DNA of 64,000 nt from Sphingomonas xanthus (lineage in GTDB: Bacteria > Pseudomonadota > Alphaproteobacteria > Sphingomonadales > Sphingomonadaceae). The DNA lies in NCBI RefSeq assembly GCF_007998985.1, contig NZ_CP041659.1, positions 1,178,001 through 1,242,000 on the forward strand, written 5' to 3'. This document shows positions 18,291 to 27,580 of this stretch, one piece after another (position 1 is the stretch's first letter; every line of letters starts with the position of its first letter). The notes beneath the pieces were generated by a model, which had not been told where the DNA came from, searched no databases, and worked only from the letters and a program-made list of their open reading frames with translations. A program made the translations under genes and the position numbers.

Positions 18291-18880
18291 TCACGCTGGC
18301 GCTCACCGGTTCGATCGGCATGGGCAAGTCGACCGTCGCGGCAATGTTCGCAGAAGCGGGGGTTCCCGTCTTCGATGCCGATGCGACAGTTCGGCTGTTG
18401 CAGGGGCGGGGCGGCAAGCTGGTCCCGGCCATCGAGGTTCGGTTTCCGGGCACGACCCGCGACGGGGTGGTCGACCGCGAGGCGCTGTCCGCCGCGGTTT
18501 TGGGAGACCGCGACGAACTCGCGGCTCTCGAGGCCATAGTCCATCCGGCCGTGCATCATGAACGAACCCGTTTCATCGTTGAAAACAGCAAGGCGCCGGC
18601 ACTGCTCTTCGATATCCCCCTGCTGTTCGAGACCGGGGGCGACGCGACCTTCGACAAGGTGATCGTGGTTTCGGCCGGACCGGAGCTGCAACGCGAGCGG
18701 GTGTTGGCGCGTCAGGGTATGAGCGAGACCAAACTGGCCCAGATCCTCGCCCGTCAAATGCCCGACGAGGAGAAGCGCCGGCGGGCCGATTTTGTGGTCG
18801 ACACGTCAGGCCCCCTCGCCACCACCCGTGCCCAGGTCCGCGCAATCCTAACTTGTCTCGGACTGGCTACGGGTGTTTAA
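18287..18880 (+). CDS. coaE: Dephospho-CoA kinase
   Basis: A 197-residue kinase with P-loop LTGSIGMGKSTVA at the N terminus, VFDADATVRLL, the conserved IVHPAVH and the LLFDIPLLFETG motif. It performs the last step of coenzyme A synthesis, ATP-dependent 3'-phosphorylation. It overlaps aroE by ATGA, and dnaQ follows within eight bases. Confidence 0.96.
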   Translation: MITLALTGSIGMGKSTVAAMFAEAGVPVFDADATVRLLQGRGGKLVPAIEVRFPGTTRDGVVDREALSAAVLGDRDELAALEAIVHPAVHHERTRFIVENSKAPALLFDIPLLFETGGDATFDKVIVVSAGPELQRERVLARQGMSETKLAQILARQMPDEEKRRRADFVVDTSGPLATTRAQVRAILTCLGLATGV

Positions 18881-18887
18881 GGCGGGA

Positions 18888-19604
18888 ATGCGGGAAATCG
18901 TCTTCGACACCGAAACCACGGGCCTCTCACCCGCGGCCGGGGACCGAATCGTCGAAATCGGGTGCATCGAAATGATTGGCCGGGTCGAAACCGGACGCAG
19001 CTTTCACTGCTATTTCAATCCGGGGAGGCCAATGCCCCGCGAAGCCGAAGCAGTTCACGGGCTGAGCGACGTCTTCCTGTCCGACAAGCCGCGATTTGCC
19101 GATAAAGCCGGGGAATTGATCAGCTTTATCGGCGACTCCCCGCTGGTCGCGCACAACGCCAGCTTCGATTTTGGATTCCTGAATCACGAACTTGGGCAAT
19201 GCGGTCTGCCGGCAATCTGCCTCAGCCGCATGATTGATACGCTGGTGCTGGCGCGCAGTCGTCACCCCGGTGCCAAGCACAGCCTAGATGCCCTCTGTAG
19301 CCGATACGGTGTCGACCGGTCGCAGCGCATAAAACATGGCGCGCTGCTTGATGCCCAGCTCCTGGCACAAGTTTATATCGAATTGACCGGTGGTCGCCAG
19401 ATCGGGCTTGGCCTGGTCGCAGACACCCCTGCAGTCTCGGCGGACGTCACGATCATCCGCGCCGAGCCCCGCCCGGTCCGGCCCGCCCGGCCCCATCAAC
19501 CCAGTAACGAGGAGGTCGCGCGACATCGCGCATTCGTCGCGAAGATCGCCAATCCCTTGTGGGACCGATTCCTCGATCCCACCTCGGAACGCAGTGCCGC
19601 CTGA
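18888..19604 (+). CDS. dnaQ: DNA polymerase III epsilon subunit (proofreading exonuclease)
   Basis: A 238-residue protein from ATG 18888 (MREIVFDTETTGL, the usual N terminus); a GTG at 18873 would add five residues. The exonuclease motifs are Exo I FDTETTGLSP, Exo II HNASFDFGFLNHEL and Exo III with HGALLDAQLLAQVY. The C-terminal 50 residues are proline and arginine rich and would contact the alpha subunit. It follows coaE directly, the common alphaproteobacterial order. Confidence 0.94.
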   Translation: MREIVFDTETTGLSPAAGDRIVEIGCIEMIGRVETGRSFHCYFNPGRPMPREAEAVHGLSDVFLSDKPRFADKAGELISFIGDSPLVAHNASFDFGFLNHELGQCGLPAICLSRMIDTLVLARSRHPGAKHSLDALCSRYGVDRSQRIKHGALLDAQLLAQVYIELTGGRQIGLGLVADTPAVSADVTIIRAEPRPVRPARPHQPSNEEVARHRAFVAKIANPLWDRFLDPTSERSAA

Positions 19605-19649
19605 CGCATTGGGCGTCGGCGCGTCGCGAACAGAGCAAGGAGAGCCGAA

Positions 19650-20219
19650 ATGGAAATTAGGGTTGCAGGTCACCAGGTCGAAACCTCGGAATCGCTGCGA
19701 ACCCATGTGTCCGACCGGCTTTCGGCGATCACCGATCGCTATTTTTCCCGGGCGGTCGGCGCCAATGTCACTTTCGGTCGCGGACCTTATGACGATTTTA
19801 CCTGCGACATCGTTGCCCCGGTCAACCAAGGGATGGTCCTGAAATCCTCGAACCGGGCCAATGATGCGCATGTCGCGTTCGATGGCGCGGCCGACAAGAT
19901 CGAACGGCAGTTGAAGCGCTACATGGGCCGGCTGCGCGAGCGACGCGGCGATGTCGGTGAAGTGCCGATGGCTGACAATGCTGCCTATACCGTCTTTGCG
20001 GCACCGGAAGATCAGGAACAGGCGGCGCCCGATGCGCCGGCGATCGTCGCGGAAACCCGGGTCGACATCCCCGAAGCCAGCGTTTCCGATGCGGTGATGA
20101 TGCTGGATTTGCGCAACACCACTGCGTTGATGTTCCGCAACGCCAACAGCGGCGAATTTAATATGGTCTATCGCCGGGAAGACGGAACCATCGGCTGGGT
20201 GGAGCCCTCCGCGAAGTGA
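19650..20219 (+). CDS. hpf: Ribosome hibernation-promoting factor, long form
   Basis: A 189-residue protein. The N-terminal S30AE/YfiA domain (MEIRVAGHQVETSESLRTHV to about residue 100) is followed by a linker and the C-terminal dimerisation domain (MMLDLRNTTALMFRNA, DGTIGWVEP) typical of long HPF. That form dimerises 70S ribosomes into 100S particles in stationary phase. It is followed by ptsN, as in many Proteobacteria, but no rpoN is adjacent. Confidence 0.92.
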   Translation: MEIRVAGHQVETSESLRTHVSDRLSAITDRYFSRAVGANVTFGRGPYDDFTCDIVAPVNQGMVLKSSNRANDAHVAFDGAADKIERQLKRYMGRLRERRGDVGEVPMADNAAYTVFAAPEDQEQAAPDAPAIVAETRVDIPEASVSDAVMMLDLRNTTALMFRNANSGEFNMVYRREDGTIGWVEPSAK

Positions 20220-20231
20220 CATGATCGTAAC

Positions 20232-20250
20232 GGCGGGTTAACAGCCCGCC
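20232..20250. repeat. Short hairpin between hpf and ptsN
   Basis: GGCGGG at 20232-20237 pairs with CCCGCC at 20245-20250 across a seven-base loop containing TTAACA. There is no following T-run, so it is not a classical intrinsic terminator. It could be a processing or attenuating stem. Confidence 0.5.
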
Positions 20251-20288
20251 ATGGTCCTGCGCGTCCTTGCTTGTCCTGGAAGAATGTA

Positions 20289-20753
20289 ATGCAGATTTCC
20301 GAATTCCTCGATTTTGAAGCGATCCGTGTCGATCTCGCCGCGGGCAACAAGCGCCAGTTGCTGAATCAACTGTCGCAGATTGCCGCCGGACGGCTGTCGC
20401 TGGACCCGCAGACCGTTGCCGATGCGATCGCCGAGCGGGAACGGCTGGGCTCGACCGGCTTTGGCGGCGGAGTTGCGATCCCCCATGGCAAGCTGCCAGG
20501 TCTGGAGGGGGTTTATGCACTCGCCGGACGCCTAGCGGCGCCGGTCGATTACAAGGCCGTCGACGGTGCACCGGTCGACCTGGTGTTTCTTTTACTTTCA
20601 CCGCCCGATGCCGGGGCGGAACATCTGAAGGCGCTGGCCGCGGTCAGCCGCCTTGTGCGCCACGCCGGGACCGTCGAGAAATTGCGCGGCGCTCGCAGCC
20701 GGGACGCGCTCGCCGCCGTCCTGATGGGCGCCGAGGAACGCGATGCCGCCTGA
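20289..20753 (+). CDS. ptsN: Nitrogen-PTS EIIA protein PtsN
   Basis: A 154-residue protein from ATG 20289, chosen because GGAAG lies six bases upstream. The phosphorylated histidine is in GGGVAIPHGKL; LGSTGFGGG and FLLLSPPDAGAEHLKALA complete the EIIA-Ntr signature. It is a regulatory phosphoryl acceptor of the PTS-Ntr cascade; no EI or NPr gene is in this window. The end overlaps the thioesterase gene by 11 bases. Confidence 0.92.
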   Translation: MQISEFLDFEAIRVDLAAGNKRQLLNQLSQIAAGRLSLDPQTVADAIAERERLGSTGFGGGVAIPHGKLPGLEGVYALAGRLAAPVDYKAVDGAPVDLVFLLLSPPDAGAEHLKALAAVSRLVRHAGTVEKLRGARSRDALAAVLMGAEERDAA

Positions 20754-21207
20754 AAACCGGCCGACCGGAGAAACGGCGCATCTAAGGGCGCTCGAGGCGC
20801 TCTATGCGTCGGCTCCGGTCAACCAGCTGTTCGAATCCCGGCTTTCCCTTGCCGAGGGAGGAAGCAGCGAGATTCGCTTCTCGGTCCTGCCCAATACTTT
20901 TCACGCCGCCGGTGCGGCGCATGGCACGGTCTATTTCAAAATGCTCGACGACGCCGCATTTTACGCCGCGAACAGTCTGGTCAGCGACCGCTTCTTGCTG
21001 ACCACCGCGTTCAACCTCCACTTCACCAAGCCGCTGCGGGAAGGTCCCGCGCGTGCCGAGGGTCGCTGGGTTTCCGGCAAACGCCGGGTGTTTGTCGCGG
21101 AGGCGCGGATTCTGGACTCCAGCGGTGAGGAATGCGCGCGCGGCACGGGAACCTTCCTCCGGTCGCATATCGCCCTGTCGGGCCTCGACGGATACCGGCC
21201 CGGCTGA
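20743..21207 (+). CDS. PaaI-like hotdog-fold thioesterase
   Basis: A 154-residue protein with the hotdog features GTVYFKMLDDAAFYAANSL (central helix) and TTAFNLHFTKPLREG followed by ARAEGRWVSGKRRVFVAEARI. Members hydrolyse acyl-CoA thioesters, but the acyl group cannot be read from sequence. It overlaps ptsN by 11 bases and the DUF1491 gene through TGATG. Confidence 0.8.
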   Translation: MPPENRPTGETAHLRALEALYASAPVNQLFESRLSLAEGGSSEIRFSVLPNTFHAAGAAHGTVYFKMLDDAAFYAANSLVSDRFLLTTAFNLHFTKPLREGPARAEGRWVSGKRRVFVAEARILDSSGEECARGTGTFLRSHIALSGLDGYRPG

Positions 21208-21545
21208 TGGACGCAAGGCTGCCCGCCGCGGTCGAGGCGACGGGACTGCTACGGCGCGTCGAAGCCGAAGGCGGTTTCGCCGCGATTGTCCGCAAAGGCG
21301 ATGCGGACCGTGGAGTATTGCTGCTGTTGATCGCCCACCGGGGAAATCATTTCGCCTGCCTCGAACGCGCCTTGAGTGTCGACGGCGAATATCGCTGGTG
21401 CGAGGTCGGACCGGACGCAAGTGCGGCCGGACAGGTCGCCGAATGGATCGCCAGGCGCGTTAAATTCGACGAAGATATCTGGTTAATTGAACTCGACGTC
21501 GCAGCGCCGGAACGATTCGTCGCTGAAATGACTTCCAGAGCTTGA
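21207..21545 (+). CDS. DUF1491 family protein
   Basis: A 112-residue soluble protein starting at ATG 21207 inside the TGATG overlap with the thioesterase gene. MDARLPAAVEATGLLRRVEAEGG and the ending DEDIWLIELD fit the alphaproteobacterial DUF1491 family, for which I know no function. It probably ends the hpf-ptsN-thioesterase transcription unit. The next 171 bases hold no gene I can support. Confidence 0.78.
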   Translation: MDARLPAAVEATGLLRRVEAEGGFAAIVRKGDADRGVLLLLIAHRGNHFACLERALSVDGEYRWCEVGPDASAAGQVAEWIARRVKFDEDIWLIELDVAAPERFVAEMTSRA

Positions 21546-21716
21546 CCTCAAGGAACCATTCCGAAACTTGGCCCGACCAACCACGCGGGGGGCATCCGCA
21601 ATTCGGCGATGACGCCGGGCAAGATGCCACGCAGTCGGGGAATCACCCTCGGCGAGCGCTGCCGATTTGCAGCATGTTCGCCAACGGGCCGGTTCACCGC
21701 AAAGTCTACGGTTTGC

Positions 21717-22349
21717 ATGTTCGTGAAGCTTCGTTCCGCCCTGATGGTGATTGCCGCGCTGACCGCTTCGTCGGTTGCCCCGGCCCAGGTCAAGGAAGCG
21801 GGAGAACCTTTGGTCTCCCTTGGGACAGAAGGCATCGTCACCGACGCGGCAGCCCCCGTCGCGGCGGTCGATAACAGTGCAGGCCCGCTTGTTCAGGCCG
21901 TTGAGGCCGACGCCGCGACCGATGAGCTCGAGGCCGAAGCCACATTGTCGGAAACCGTTGCGAAGCTGCGCAGCTCGGACCCGGGCAGTCGCGAAATGGA
22001 ATGCCTCGCCGTCGGTATTTATTATGAGGCGAAAAGCGAATCGCTTGCCGGCCAATTGGCGGTTGGTCATGTCATCGCCAATCGTGCGGAATCGGGCCGC
22101 TTCCCCAAGACTTATTGCGGCGTGCTATTTCAGCGCAGCCAGTTCAGCTTCATTCGTGGCCGCAGCCTCCCTAAGGTTCCCCGGGCCAGCCGTGACTGGC
22201 AGGAAGCGGTCGCCATTGCCAAGATCGTCGACGCCGAGCTTCATGGCTCACCGATGGGCAAGGCACTGTTCTTTCACGCCCGCCGGGTCTCGCCGGGCTG
22301 GCGCCTGACGCGCGTCGGAACGCTCGGCAACCACGTTTTCTACCGCTGA
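21717..22349 (+). CDS. Exported SleB-type cell-wall hydrolase
   Basis: A 210-residue protein from ATG 21717, with a signal peptide (MFVKLRSALMVIAALTASS, cleavage near APAQ). The C-terminal hydrolase_2 domain, residues 95-210, shows ECLAVGIYYEAKSESLAGQ with the catalytic-type glutamates and VANRAESGRFPKTYC-like spacing. It should cleave peptidoglycan in the periplasm. An acidic alanine-rich linker separates signal and domain. An intrinsic terminator follows. A longer start at 21609 would bury the signal peptide. Confidence 0.87.
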   Translation: MFVKLRSALMVIAALTASSVAPAQVKEAGEPLVSLGTEGIVTDAAAPVAAVDNSAGPLVQAVEADAATDELEAEATLSETVAKLRSSDPGSREMECLAVGIYYEAKSESLAGQLAVGHVIANRAESGRFPKTYCGVLFQRSQFSFIRGRSLPKVPRASRDWQEAVAIAKIVDAELHGSPMGKALFFHARRVSPGWRLTRVGTLGNHVFYR

Positions 22350-22351
22350 TC

Positions 22352-22384
22352 AAAGGGCCGGCGCTTCCTGCCGGTCCCTTTTTG
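22352..22384 (+). terminator. Intrinsic terminator of the SleB-type gene
   Basis: AAAGGGCCGGC pairs with GCCGGTCCCTTT around a GCTTCCT loop, with one bulged base, and runs into a T-rich end. Confidence 0.88.
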
Positions 22385-22401
22385 TTCTAGGGGGGGCGGG
22401 C

Positions 22402-22887
22402 ATGGCCTCCAACCCGATTCCCGACTGTTTCCTAGAAGGGCCGCCGATTGCGGCCGAGGTGGCGCGTGGGGTAACCAGGCTGCTCTGTCGCCACGAACTG
22501 TTCGCGATGTGCGAAGTGCCCTTGCCCAACGGGCGTCGCGCCGACCTGATGGCTATCGGTCCCAAGGGCGAGCTGACCATCGTCGAGATCAAGGTCAGCA
22601 AGGCGGACCTGCTCGGCGACCAGAAATGGACCGATTATCTCGAATATTGCGACCGCTTCTTCTGGGCCGTGCCCCAGAGCCTTGCGGCATTGCTTGACGA
22701 CGCCCGTTTCCTTCCGGGGGAAGCCGGGCTGCTGGTCGCCGACCGCTATGACGCCGCAGTGATCCGGGAAGCCTCGTCGCGCCCTCTCGCCCCTGCCCGG
22801 CGCAAGGCCGAAACGCTGCGTTTCGCGCGGCGGGCAGCACGAAGGCTGTCGGCACAGATCGATCCGTCGCTAGGCGATCATTTCTAG
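22402..22887 (+). CDS. mmcB: MmcB family DNA repair protein
   Basis: A 161-residue protein. The PD-(D/E)xK-like core is visible as RADLMAIGPKG and LTIVEIKVSKADLLGDQKW, followed by YLEYCDRFFWAVP. MmcB in Caulobacter is a mitomycin-C-induced repair factor of the nuclease-like fold. No LexA box of the alphaproteobacterial GTTC-N7-GTTC type is evident just upstream. Its TAG stop overlaps the convergent ankyrin gene stop in CTAG. Confidence 0.86.
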   Translation: MASNPIPDCFLEGPPIAAEVARGVTRLLCRHELFAMCEVPLPNGRRADLMAIGPKGELTIVEIKVSKADLLGDQKWTDYLEYCDRFFWAVPQSLAALLDDARFLPGEAGLLVADRYDAAVIREASSRPLAPARRKAETLRFARRAARRLSAQIDPSLGDHF

Positions 22888-23486
22888 TTGAGGCTGGGCC
22901 CGCTAACCTTGGTCGCGGTCGGCTTGACCGTCTCGATCAGCTTGATCAGATCACGGTTACGCTCGTCACGCTTGGCATAGTCCCGCGCGCTATATCCGGC
23001 GGCATGATCGGACTTGTCGGGGTTGGCGCCCGCCCTCAGCAACATCTCGACCATGCGCGTCTGGCGCTGGGTCACCGCAATGATCAGCGGCGTTTCGCCG
23101 GTGCGGTTGGTCGCATCGACCTTGGCACCCTTGCGAAGAAGATATTCGGCCGCCTCGGTGAAGCCGATCTGGGAGGCCAGGTGTAAAGGGGTATTTCCCT
23201 GCTCGTCGCCGATGTTCGGATCCGCTGCCTTGCTGAGGAGGAATCCGACCCAGTCGAGCTGGCGCTTCTTCGTGGCGATATGGAGTGCGGTGTCGCCGCT
23301 ATAACCTCGGTAATTGACAATCCGACCGGCACTTTTTTCGATCAGGGGCACCGCGGTATTGCCATCGTCTTGGTTGACGGCCTTCAGAAATTCCTCGCCT
23401 TCGGACTTATTGAGACTTTGCGCCAAGGCCGCAGGGGTCGCCATTGCCACCGCCATCGCCAATCCCGCTGTCACCCACCCGCGCAT
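22884..23486 (-). CDS. Exported ankyrin-repeat protein
   Basis: A 200-residue protein with a signal peptide ending AALAQS and about four ankyrin repeats between residues 60 and 185 (GDTALHIATKKRQ, GNTPLHLASQIGF, GETPLIIAVTQRQ, GYSARDYAKRDE). Ankyrin repeats bind partner proteins. No enzymatic domain is present. The partner, presumably periplasmic, is unknown. Confidence 0.87.
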   Translation of the reverse strand: MRGWVTAGLAMAVAMATPAALAQSLNKSEGEEFLKAVNQDDGNTAVPLIEKSAGRIVNYRGYSGDTALHIATKKRQLDWVGFLLSKAADPNIGDEQGNTPLHLASQIGFTEAAEYLLRKGAKVDATNRTGETPLIIAVTQRQTRMVEMLLRAGANPDKSDHAAGYSARDYAKRDERNRDLIKLIETVKPTATKVSGPSLN

Positions 23487-23548
23487 TCGTCCATCCCCTG
23501 TAAATTGCCTTGATCTGGCCTACATGCCCGACCAAGTCTGATTGAGCC

Positions 23549-23986
23549 ATGAATAGCGCAAAACCCTTTTGGGAAAAGCCCTTGGCCTCGCTTGACCGCG
23601 GGGAGTGGGAGGCATTGTGCGACGGTTGCGGGCGGTGCTGCCTCCACAAGCTGGAGGACGACGAGACCGGAGAGCTCTACCCGACGAATGTCGCCTGCAA
23701 GCTGCTCGATCGCAGGTCAGGCAGCTGTTCCGACTACGGAAACCGCAAAAAGCTGGTGGCTGACTGCGTCAAGCTCGATCCGGCCAAGCTCGATGAGCTG
23801 GAGTGGCTCCCGGTGACCTGCGCATATCGGTTGCGCTGGGAAGGCCAGCCGCTCCCCGAATGGCATTACCTGATTACCGGAAGCCGCGAGACAGTCCACG
23901 AAGCTGGACAGTCGACTCGAGGCTGGACGATCAGCGAGCTCGAGGCCGGCGATTTGGAATGGCATCTTGTCGACAAGCCTCTCTGA
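23549..23986 (+). CDS. YcgN (UPF0260) family cysteine-cluster protein
   Basis: A 145-residue protein with the N-terminal cluster [11 protein letters not shown], then NVACKLLD and a third cysteine group around residue 75, matching YcgN/YkgJ-type proteins proposed to bind zinc or an Fe-S cluster. [18 protein letters not shown] and [18 protein letters not shown] are typical of the family. Function is not established. The 3' end overlaps the next gene by 20 bases if that gene starts at 23967. Confidence 0.87.
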   Translation: MNSAKPFWEKPLASLDRGEWEALCDGCGRCCLHKLEDDETGELYPTNVACKLLDRRSGSCSDYGNRKKLVADCVKLDPAKLDELEWLPVTCAYRLRWEGQPLPEWHYLITGSRETVHEAGQSTRGWTISELEAGDLEWHLVDKPL

Positions 23987-24680
23987 ACCGCTGAGCGTGG
24001 AAGGCCTGCAATGGCCCGTGGAAATCCGCCTGCATCCCAAGGCCCGATCCATGCGATTGCGTCTTGACGAGGCACGCGGGCTGTTGAGCCTGACGGTCCC
24101 GCGGGGCATCCGTCGGCAGGCTGCGCTCGACTGGGCGGCGCGTCAGTCCGAATGGGTCGAGCGCCAGCTGGAGCGGGTCGAGCCCGCCGAACCCTTTGCT
24201 CCCGGATGCTCCATCCCCTTTTCCGGCGGACTATTGACGCTCGATTGGAACGAGGAGGGGCCGCGTCGCGCCATATTGATTGGCGAGCGTCTGCAGGTTG
24301 GGGGACCGCGCACCGGTTTCGCCCGGCGCGTTGAACAATACCTTCGCGACGAAGCGCGCCGACGGCTCTCCGCCGAGACGCAGCGGATCGCGGAGACTGC
24401 TGGAGTCAGCGTTCGGTCGGTGTCGATCGGCGACGCCGCCAGCCGCTGGGGCAGCTGCTCCTCGAGCGGGGCGATCCGTTACAATTGGCGCCTGGTGCTG
24501 GCTCCGCCGCATCTGCTCCGCTGGGTCGTCGCGCATGAGGTCGCGCACCGGCTGCACATGGACCATGGGCCCGCTTTTCACGCGCTGGAGGCGCAGTTAT
24601 ACAAGGGCGATGTCGCCGACGCGCGTCAGGAATTGCGGCGGCTAGGGCCGCGGTTGAAGCGGGTCGGCCGGCTGCTCTGA
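23967..24680 (+). CDS. YgjP-like metallopeptidase (M48/SprT-like fold)
   Basis: A protein of 237 residues if TTG 23967 is the start, or 227 from GTG 23997. The zinc-binding motif [19 protein letters not shown] near the C terminus is the HExxH type with a third histidine, preceded by the [22 protein letters not shown] segment. This is the YgjP/WLM-like family seen in many bacteria; substrate unknown. The last 39 bases overlap the convergent PBP1A gene. Confidence 0.82.
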   Translation: MSTSLSEPLSVEGLQWPVEIRLHPKARSMRLRLDEARGLLSLTVPRGIRRQAALDWAARQSEWVERQLERVEPAEPFAPGCSIPFSGGLLTLDWNEEGPRRAILIGERLQVGGPRTGFARRVEQYLRDEARRRLSAETQRIAETAGVSVRSVSIGDAASRWGSCSSSGAIRYNWRLVLAPPHLLRWVVAHEVAHRLHMDHGPAFHALEAQLYKGDVADARQELRRLGPRLKRVGRLL

Positions 24681-26753
24681 GGGCTGGCGCGGCGGCGGTA
24701 CGCGCTGGGCCGGCCCGGGCGCGGGCGGCCGCTGGGTGGGTGCTGGTGGCGGCGGACGGTTTTCCGGATTGCGGCGTAGAACCTCGTCCAGCCATTGCTG
24801 GTCGACCGGCGCCGGGTCGCGTTGGGGTCCAAGCGGGTCGGCCGGGCCAATTGGGCCTGTCCCAACAGGGTTGCCATTCTCATCGACCATTGGCGGCAAT
24901 TCCTCGAGCGCGTAACCCCAGCTTTCCTCGTCGCGCTCAAGTTGCCAGTCCGGCAATGGCGCGCGGGTTTCAAATTGCTCGACCGGCCGTTTGGCTACCG
25001 CAATCTTCATGAAATCGGCAAAGGCCCGAGCCGGGGCGGTGCCGCCCTGTAACCCGCTGACCGCCCGTGCATCGTCACGGCCCATCCACACACCGGTGGT
25101 GAGGCCGCTGGAAAAGCCGATGAACCAGCCGTCCTTGTTCGAAGACGTCGTCCCGGTCTTGCCGGCAACGGGGCGACCGATCGCGGCGGCCCTGCCAGTA
25201 CCCGACAGCACTGCCGACTGAAGCATGTCGGTCATGCCGGCCGCGACCCATGGCGCGACCAGCACGCGCTGCTCGTCGGGCTGATGCTGGTAGAGCAGCC
25301 GCCCATTGGAAGTGACGACCCGGCGGATCGCGTAAGGGGTAATACTGACCCCCCGATTCTGTATCGAGGCAAAGGCCCGGGTCATGTCGATTAGCCGCAC
25401 TTCGCTGGTGCCAAGGACCATCGAGGGATAGGTCGAGATCTTTCCGGAAATGCCGAACCGCCGCCCCATGTCGGCAATGGTGCCGAAGCCCAGCGCATCG
25501 CCAATCTTGGCGCTGATCGTGTTGATCGACCGGGAAAAGGCTTCGCGCAGGCTGATCGGTCCCAGGTTGGTCCGGGTCGAGTTGCGAGGTGTCCAGCCGC
25601 CGATGGTCACCGGCTCGTCGACCACCGTGTCGCTCGGCTTCATTCCAGATTCCAGCGCGGCGAGATAGACGAAGATCTTCCAAGCGGAGCCAGGCTGGCG
25701 TTCGGCTTGGGTCGCACGATTATAGATCGAATCGACATAATCGCGCCCGCCGATCATCGCCCGGACAGCGCCGTCGCGGTCCATCGCCACGAGCGCGCCC
25801 TGCGTGCCGGCCGGGACATGGGCGTTGACCGCGCGATTGGCCGCGGCCTGCATGCCCGGGTCGAGCGTGGTGAAAACGTCGATCGGATCGCTGGTCTCGT
25901 CAATCAGCATGTCGAGCTGCGGCAGGGCCCAGTCCGTGAAATAGCGCACGCTATTCTGTTTCGGTCCCGGCTGGACCTTGATGACCGCGGGATCGACCGC
26001 GCCAGCCTGGGATGCCGGAAGGAAGCCATTGTCGACCAGGGAATTGAGCACCACGCCGGCGCGGCCGCGCGCGGCCTCGACATCAGCGGTCGGGGAGTAA
26101 TTGGAAGGCGCTTTGACGAGGCCGGCGATGATCGCGGCCTCGCCAAGGCTCAGTCGTTCGGCGCCGTGGCCGAAAAAGGTCCGGCTGGCCGCGTCGATCC
26201 CATAAGCCCCGCCGCCGAAATATACGCGATTGAGATAGAGTTCGAGAATCTGGTCCTTGCTGAACTTGCGCTCGATCGCCAGCGCCAGGACAGCCTCCTT
26301 GATCTTGCGGCCAAAGGTGCGGCTGTTGGTAAGGAAGATGTTGCGGGCGAGCTGCTGGGTGATGGTCGAGCCGCCTTGCCGCCAGCTGCCGCTTTCCAGT
26401 CGCACCTTGACCGACCTGGCCATGCCGATCGGATCGACGCCGAAGTGGCTCCGAAAACGCCGGTCCTCGACCGCGATCATTGCCGCGCGCATCGTCGGGG
26501 GAATTTCATCATAGGAAAGCCAGCGGCCGAAACTGGGGCCGAGCGATACCAGCAGCGTTCCATCGGCGGCACGAACGCGGACCATCTGGCCAAGGTCCGA
26601 TCGCTTCGACAATTGCTGATAATCGGGCAACGAGGCCATCGCCACGGCGACCGCAATGACCAGGCCGACCAGACCGATGAACGCCAGGCCAAGCCCCCAC
26701 TTCATGGCGAGGATCAGCTGTTGCTTGAAATTGGACGGTTGGGATCGGGCCAT
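24642..26753 (-). CDS. Penicillin-binding protein 1A (bifunctional glycosyltransferase/transpeptidase)
   Basis: A 703-residue protein from ATG 26753, with GGGAAGA upstream. A single membrane segment lies at about residues 17-40. The GT51 domain has EDRRFRSHFGVD with the catalytic glutamate and GGSTITQQLARN. The transpeptidase domain has SAWK (active serine), SIN and KTGTT. The C terminus is proline-rich and disordered (about the last 70 residues). It polymerises and cross-links peptidoglycan in the periplasm. A longer TTG start at 26792 is less likely. Confidence 0.94.
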   Translation of the reverse strand: MARSQPSNFKQQLILAMKWGLGLAFIGLVGLVIAVAVAMASLPDYQQLSKRSDLGQMVRVRAADGTLLVSLGPSFGRWLSYDEIPPTMRAAMIAVEDRRFRSHFGVDPIGMARSVKVRLESGSWRQGGSTITQQLARNIFLTNSRTFGRKIKEAVLALAIERKFSKDQILELYLNRVYFGGGAYGIDAASRTFFGHGAERLSLGEAAIIAGLVKAPSNYSPTADVEAARGRAGVVLNSLVDNGFLPASQAGAVDPAVIKVQPGPKQNSVRYFTDWALPQLDMLIDETSDPIDVFTTLDPGMQAAANRAVNAHVPAGTQGALVAMDRDGAVRAMIGGRDYVDSIYNRATQAERQPGSAWKIFVYLAALESGMKPSDTVVDEPVTIGGWTPRNSTRTNLGPISLREAFSRSINTISAKIGDALGFGTIADMGRRFGISGKISTYPSMVLGTSEVRLIDMTRAFASIQNRGVSITPYAIRRVVTSNGRLLYQHQPDEQRVLVAPWVAAGMTDMLQSAVLSGTGRAAAIGRPVAGKTGTTSSNKDGWFIGFSSGLTTGVWMGRDDARAVSGLQGGTAPARAFADFMKIAVAKRPVEQFETRAPLPDWQLERDEESWGYALEELPPMVDENGNPVGTGPIGPADPLGPQRDPAPVDQQWLDEVLRRNPENRPPPPAPTQRPPAPGPAQRVPPPRQPSEQPADPLQPRP

Positions 26754-26890
26754 GGACGCATCTTCCCTATTGGCAAGCGACGGGTCCGACAAGGAGCAGC
26801 GCGGCCGAGGTCGGCGAACCGAAGTCTCGGCCCTTCACGGTGAAGCGCTCATTAACCTTGTTTCAATCCCCTCGGCATAGCGTCGCCGAC

Positions 26891-27415
26891 ATGGGCCAAA
26901 CCGCCGCCCTTCTTTACCTGCTCAGCCTGCTGGGCCCGACCGTTCCTGCACCGGCGCAGGATGCGGGTGCGCCGTGTCGCCTATGCGCAACGGGCGACAA
27001 GAATAGCCCCGACGCCCGTGCGGCACCGGTCCACCTCGACGTTCAGGCCCGACTCGACTTTGATCGACTGATCGTCTCAGGCAATGGCGAAGGAAGCGCG
27101 CACCTCGGGCCCAGCGGGGAGCGGAGTGTCAGTGGTTCAGTCGAAGCGATAGGAGCCCGGGCGATGGTTGGCGAGGTCGCGATCCGCGGTGAGCCCGGCC
27201 GGTTGATCCGCATTTCCCTGCCCAGTGCGATCGAGCTTCACGGTTTTACTGGTGGCCGAATCCGGCTTGAATCGATTCGCTCGGACCTGCCAGCGACCCC
27301 CCGGCTCGATTCTGCCGGCCGTTTGACGTTTCGATTCGGTGGCGTGATTCGCGTCACGGGTGACACTGACGGCCAGTTCCGCGGCGATATTCCTATCGAC
27401 GTGGATTATTTTTGA
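26891..27415 (+). CDS. DUF4402 family exported protein (first copy)
   Basis: A 174-residue protein from ATG 26891, with a signal peptide cleaved near PAPAQ. The mature region is beta-rich and ends GDIPIDVDYF, the typical DUF4402 finish (a last strand with VxVDY). A CRLC pair follows the cleavage site. DUF4402 proteins are predicted secreted, immunoglobulin-like subunits often encoded beside chaperone-usher genes, as here. It is likely the less abundant or tip component, but this is inference. Confidence 0.77.
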   Translation: MGQTAALLYLLSLLGPTVPAPAQDAGAPCRLCATGDKNSPDARAAPVHLDVQARLDFDRLIVSGNGEGSAHLGPSGERSVSGSVEAIGARAMVGEVAIRGEPGRLIRISLPSAIELHGFTGGRIRLESIRSDLPATPRLDSAGRLTFRFGGVIRVTGDTDGQFRGDIPIDVDYF

Positions 27416-27580
27416 TTCCTCTGCACCGTCGATACATCCGTAATGGCGCAATAATTAACGCGCTGGAAACCATAGTGCGGAGCAAAGCGGAAAGCCGTCA
27501 CGGTTAATTGCATCCTCACCAAGTAGCGGCGACCCCAATAGGCCCGCCGTCACGCCTGGAACTAAAGTGGGGATTTGAAC

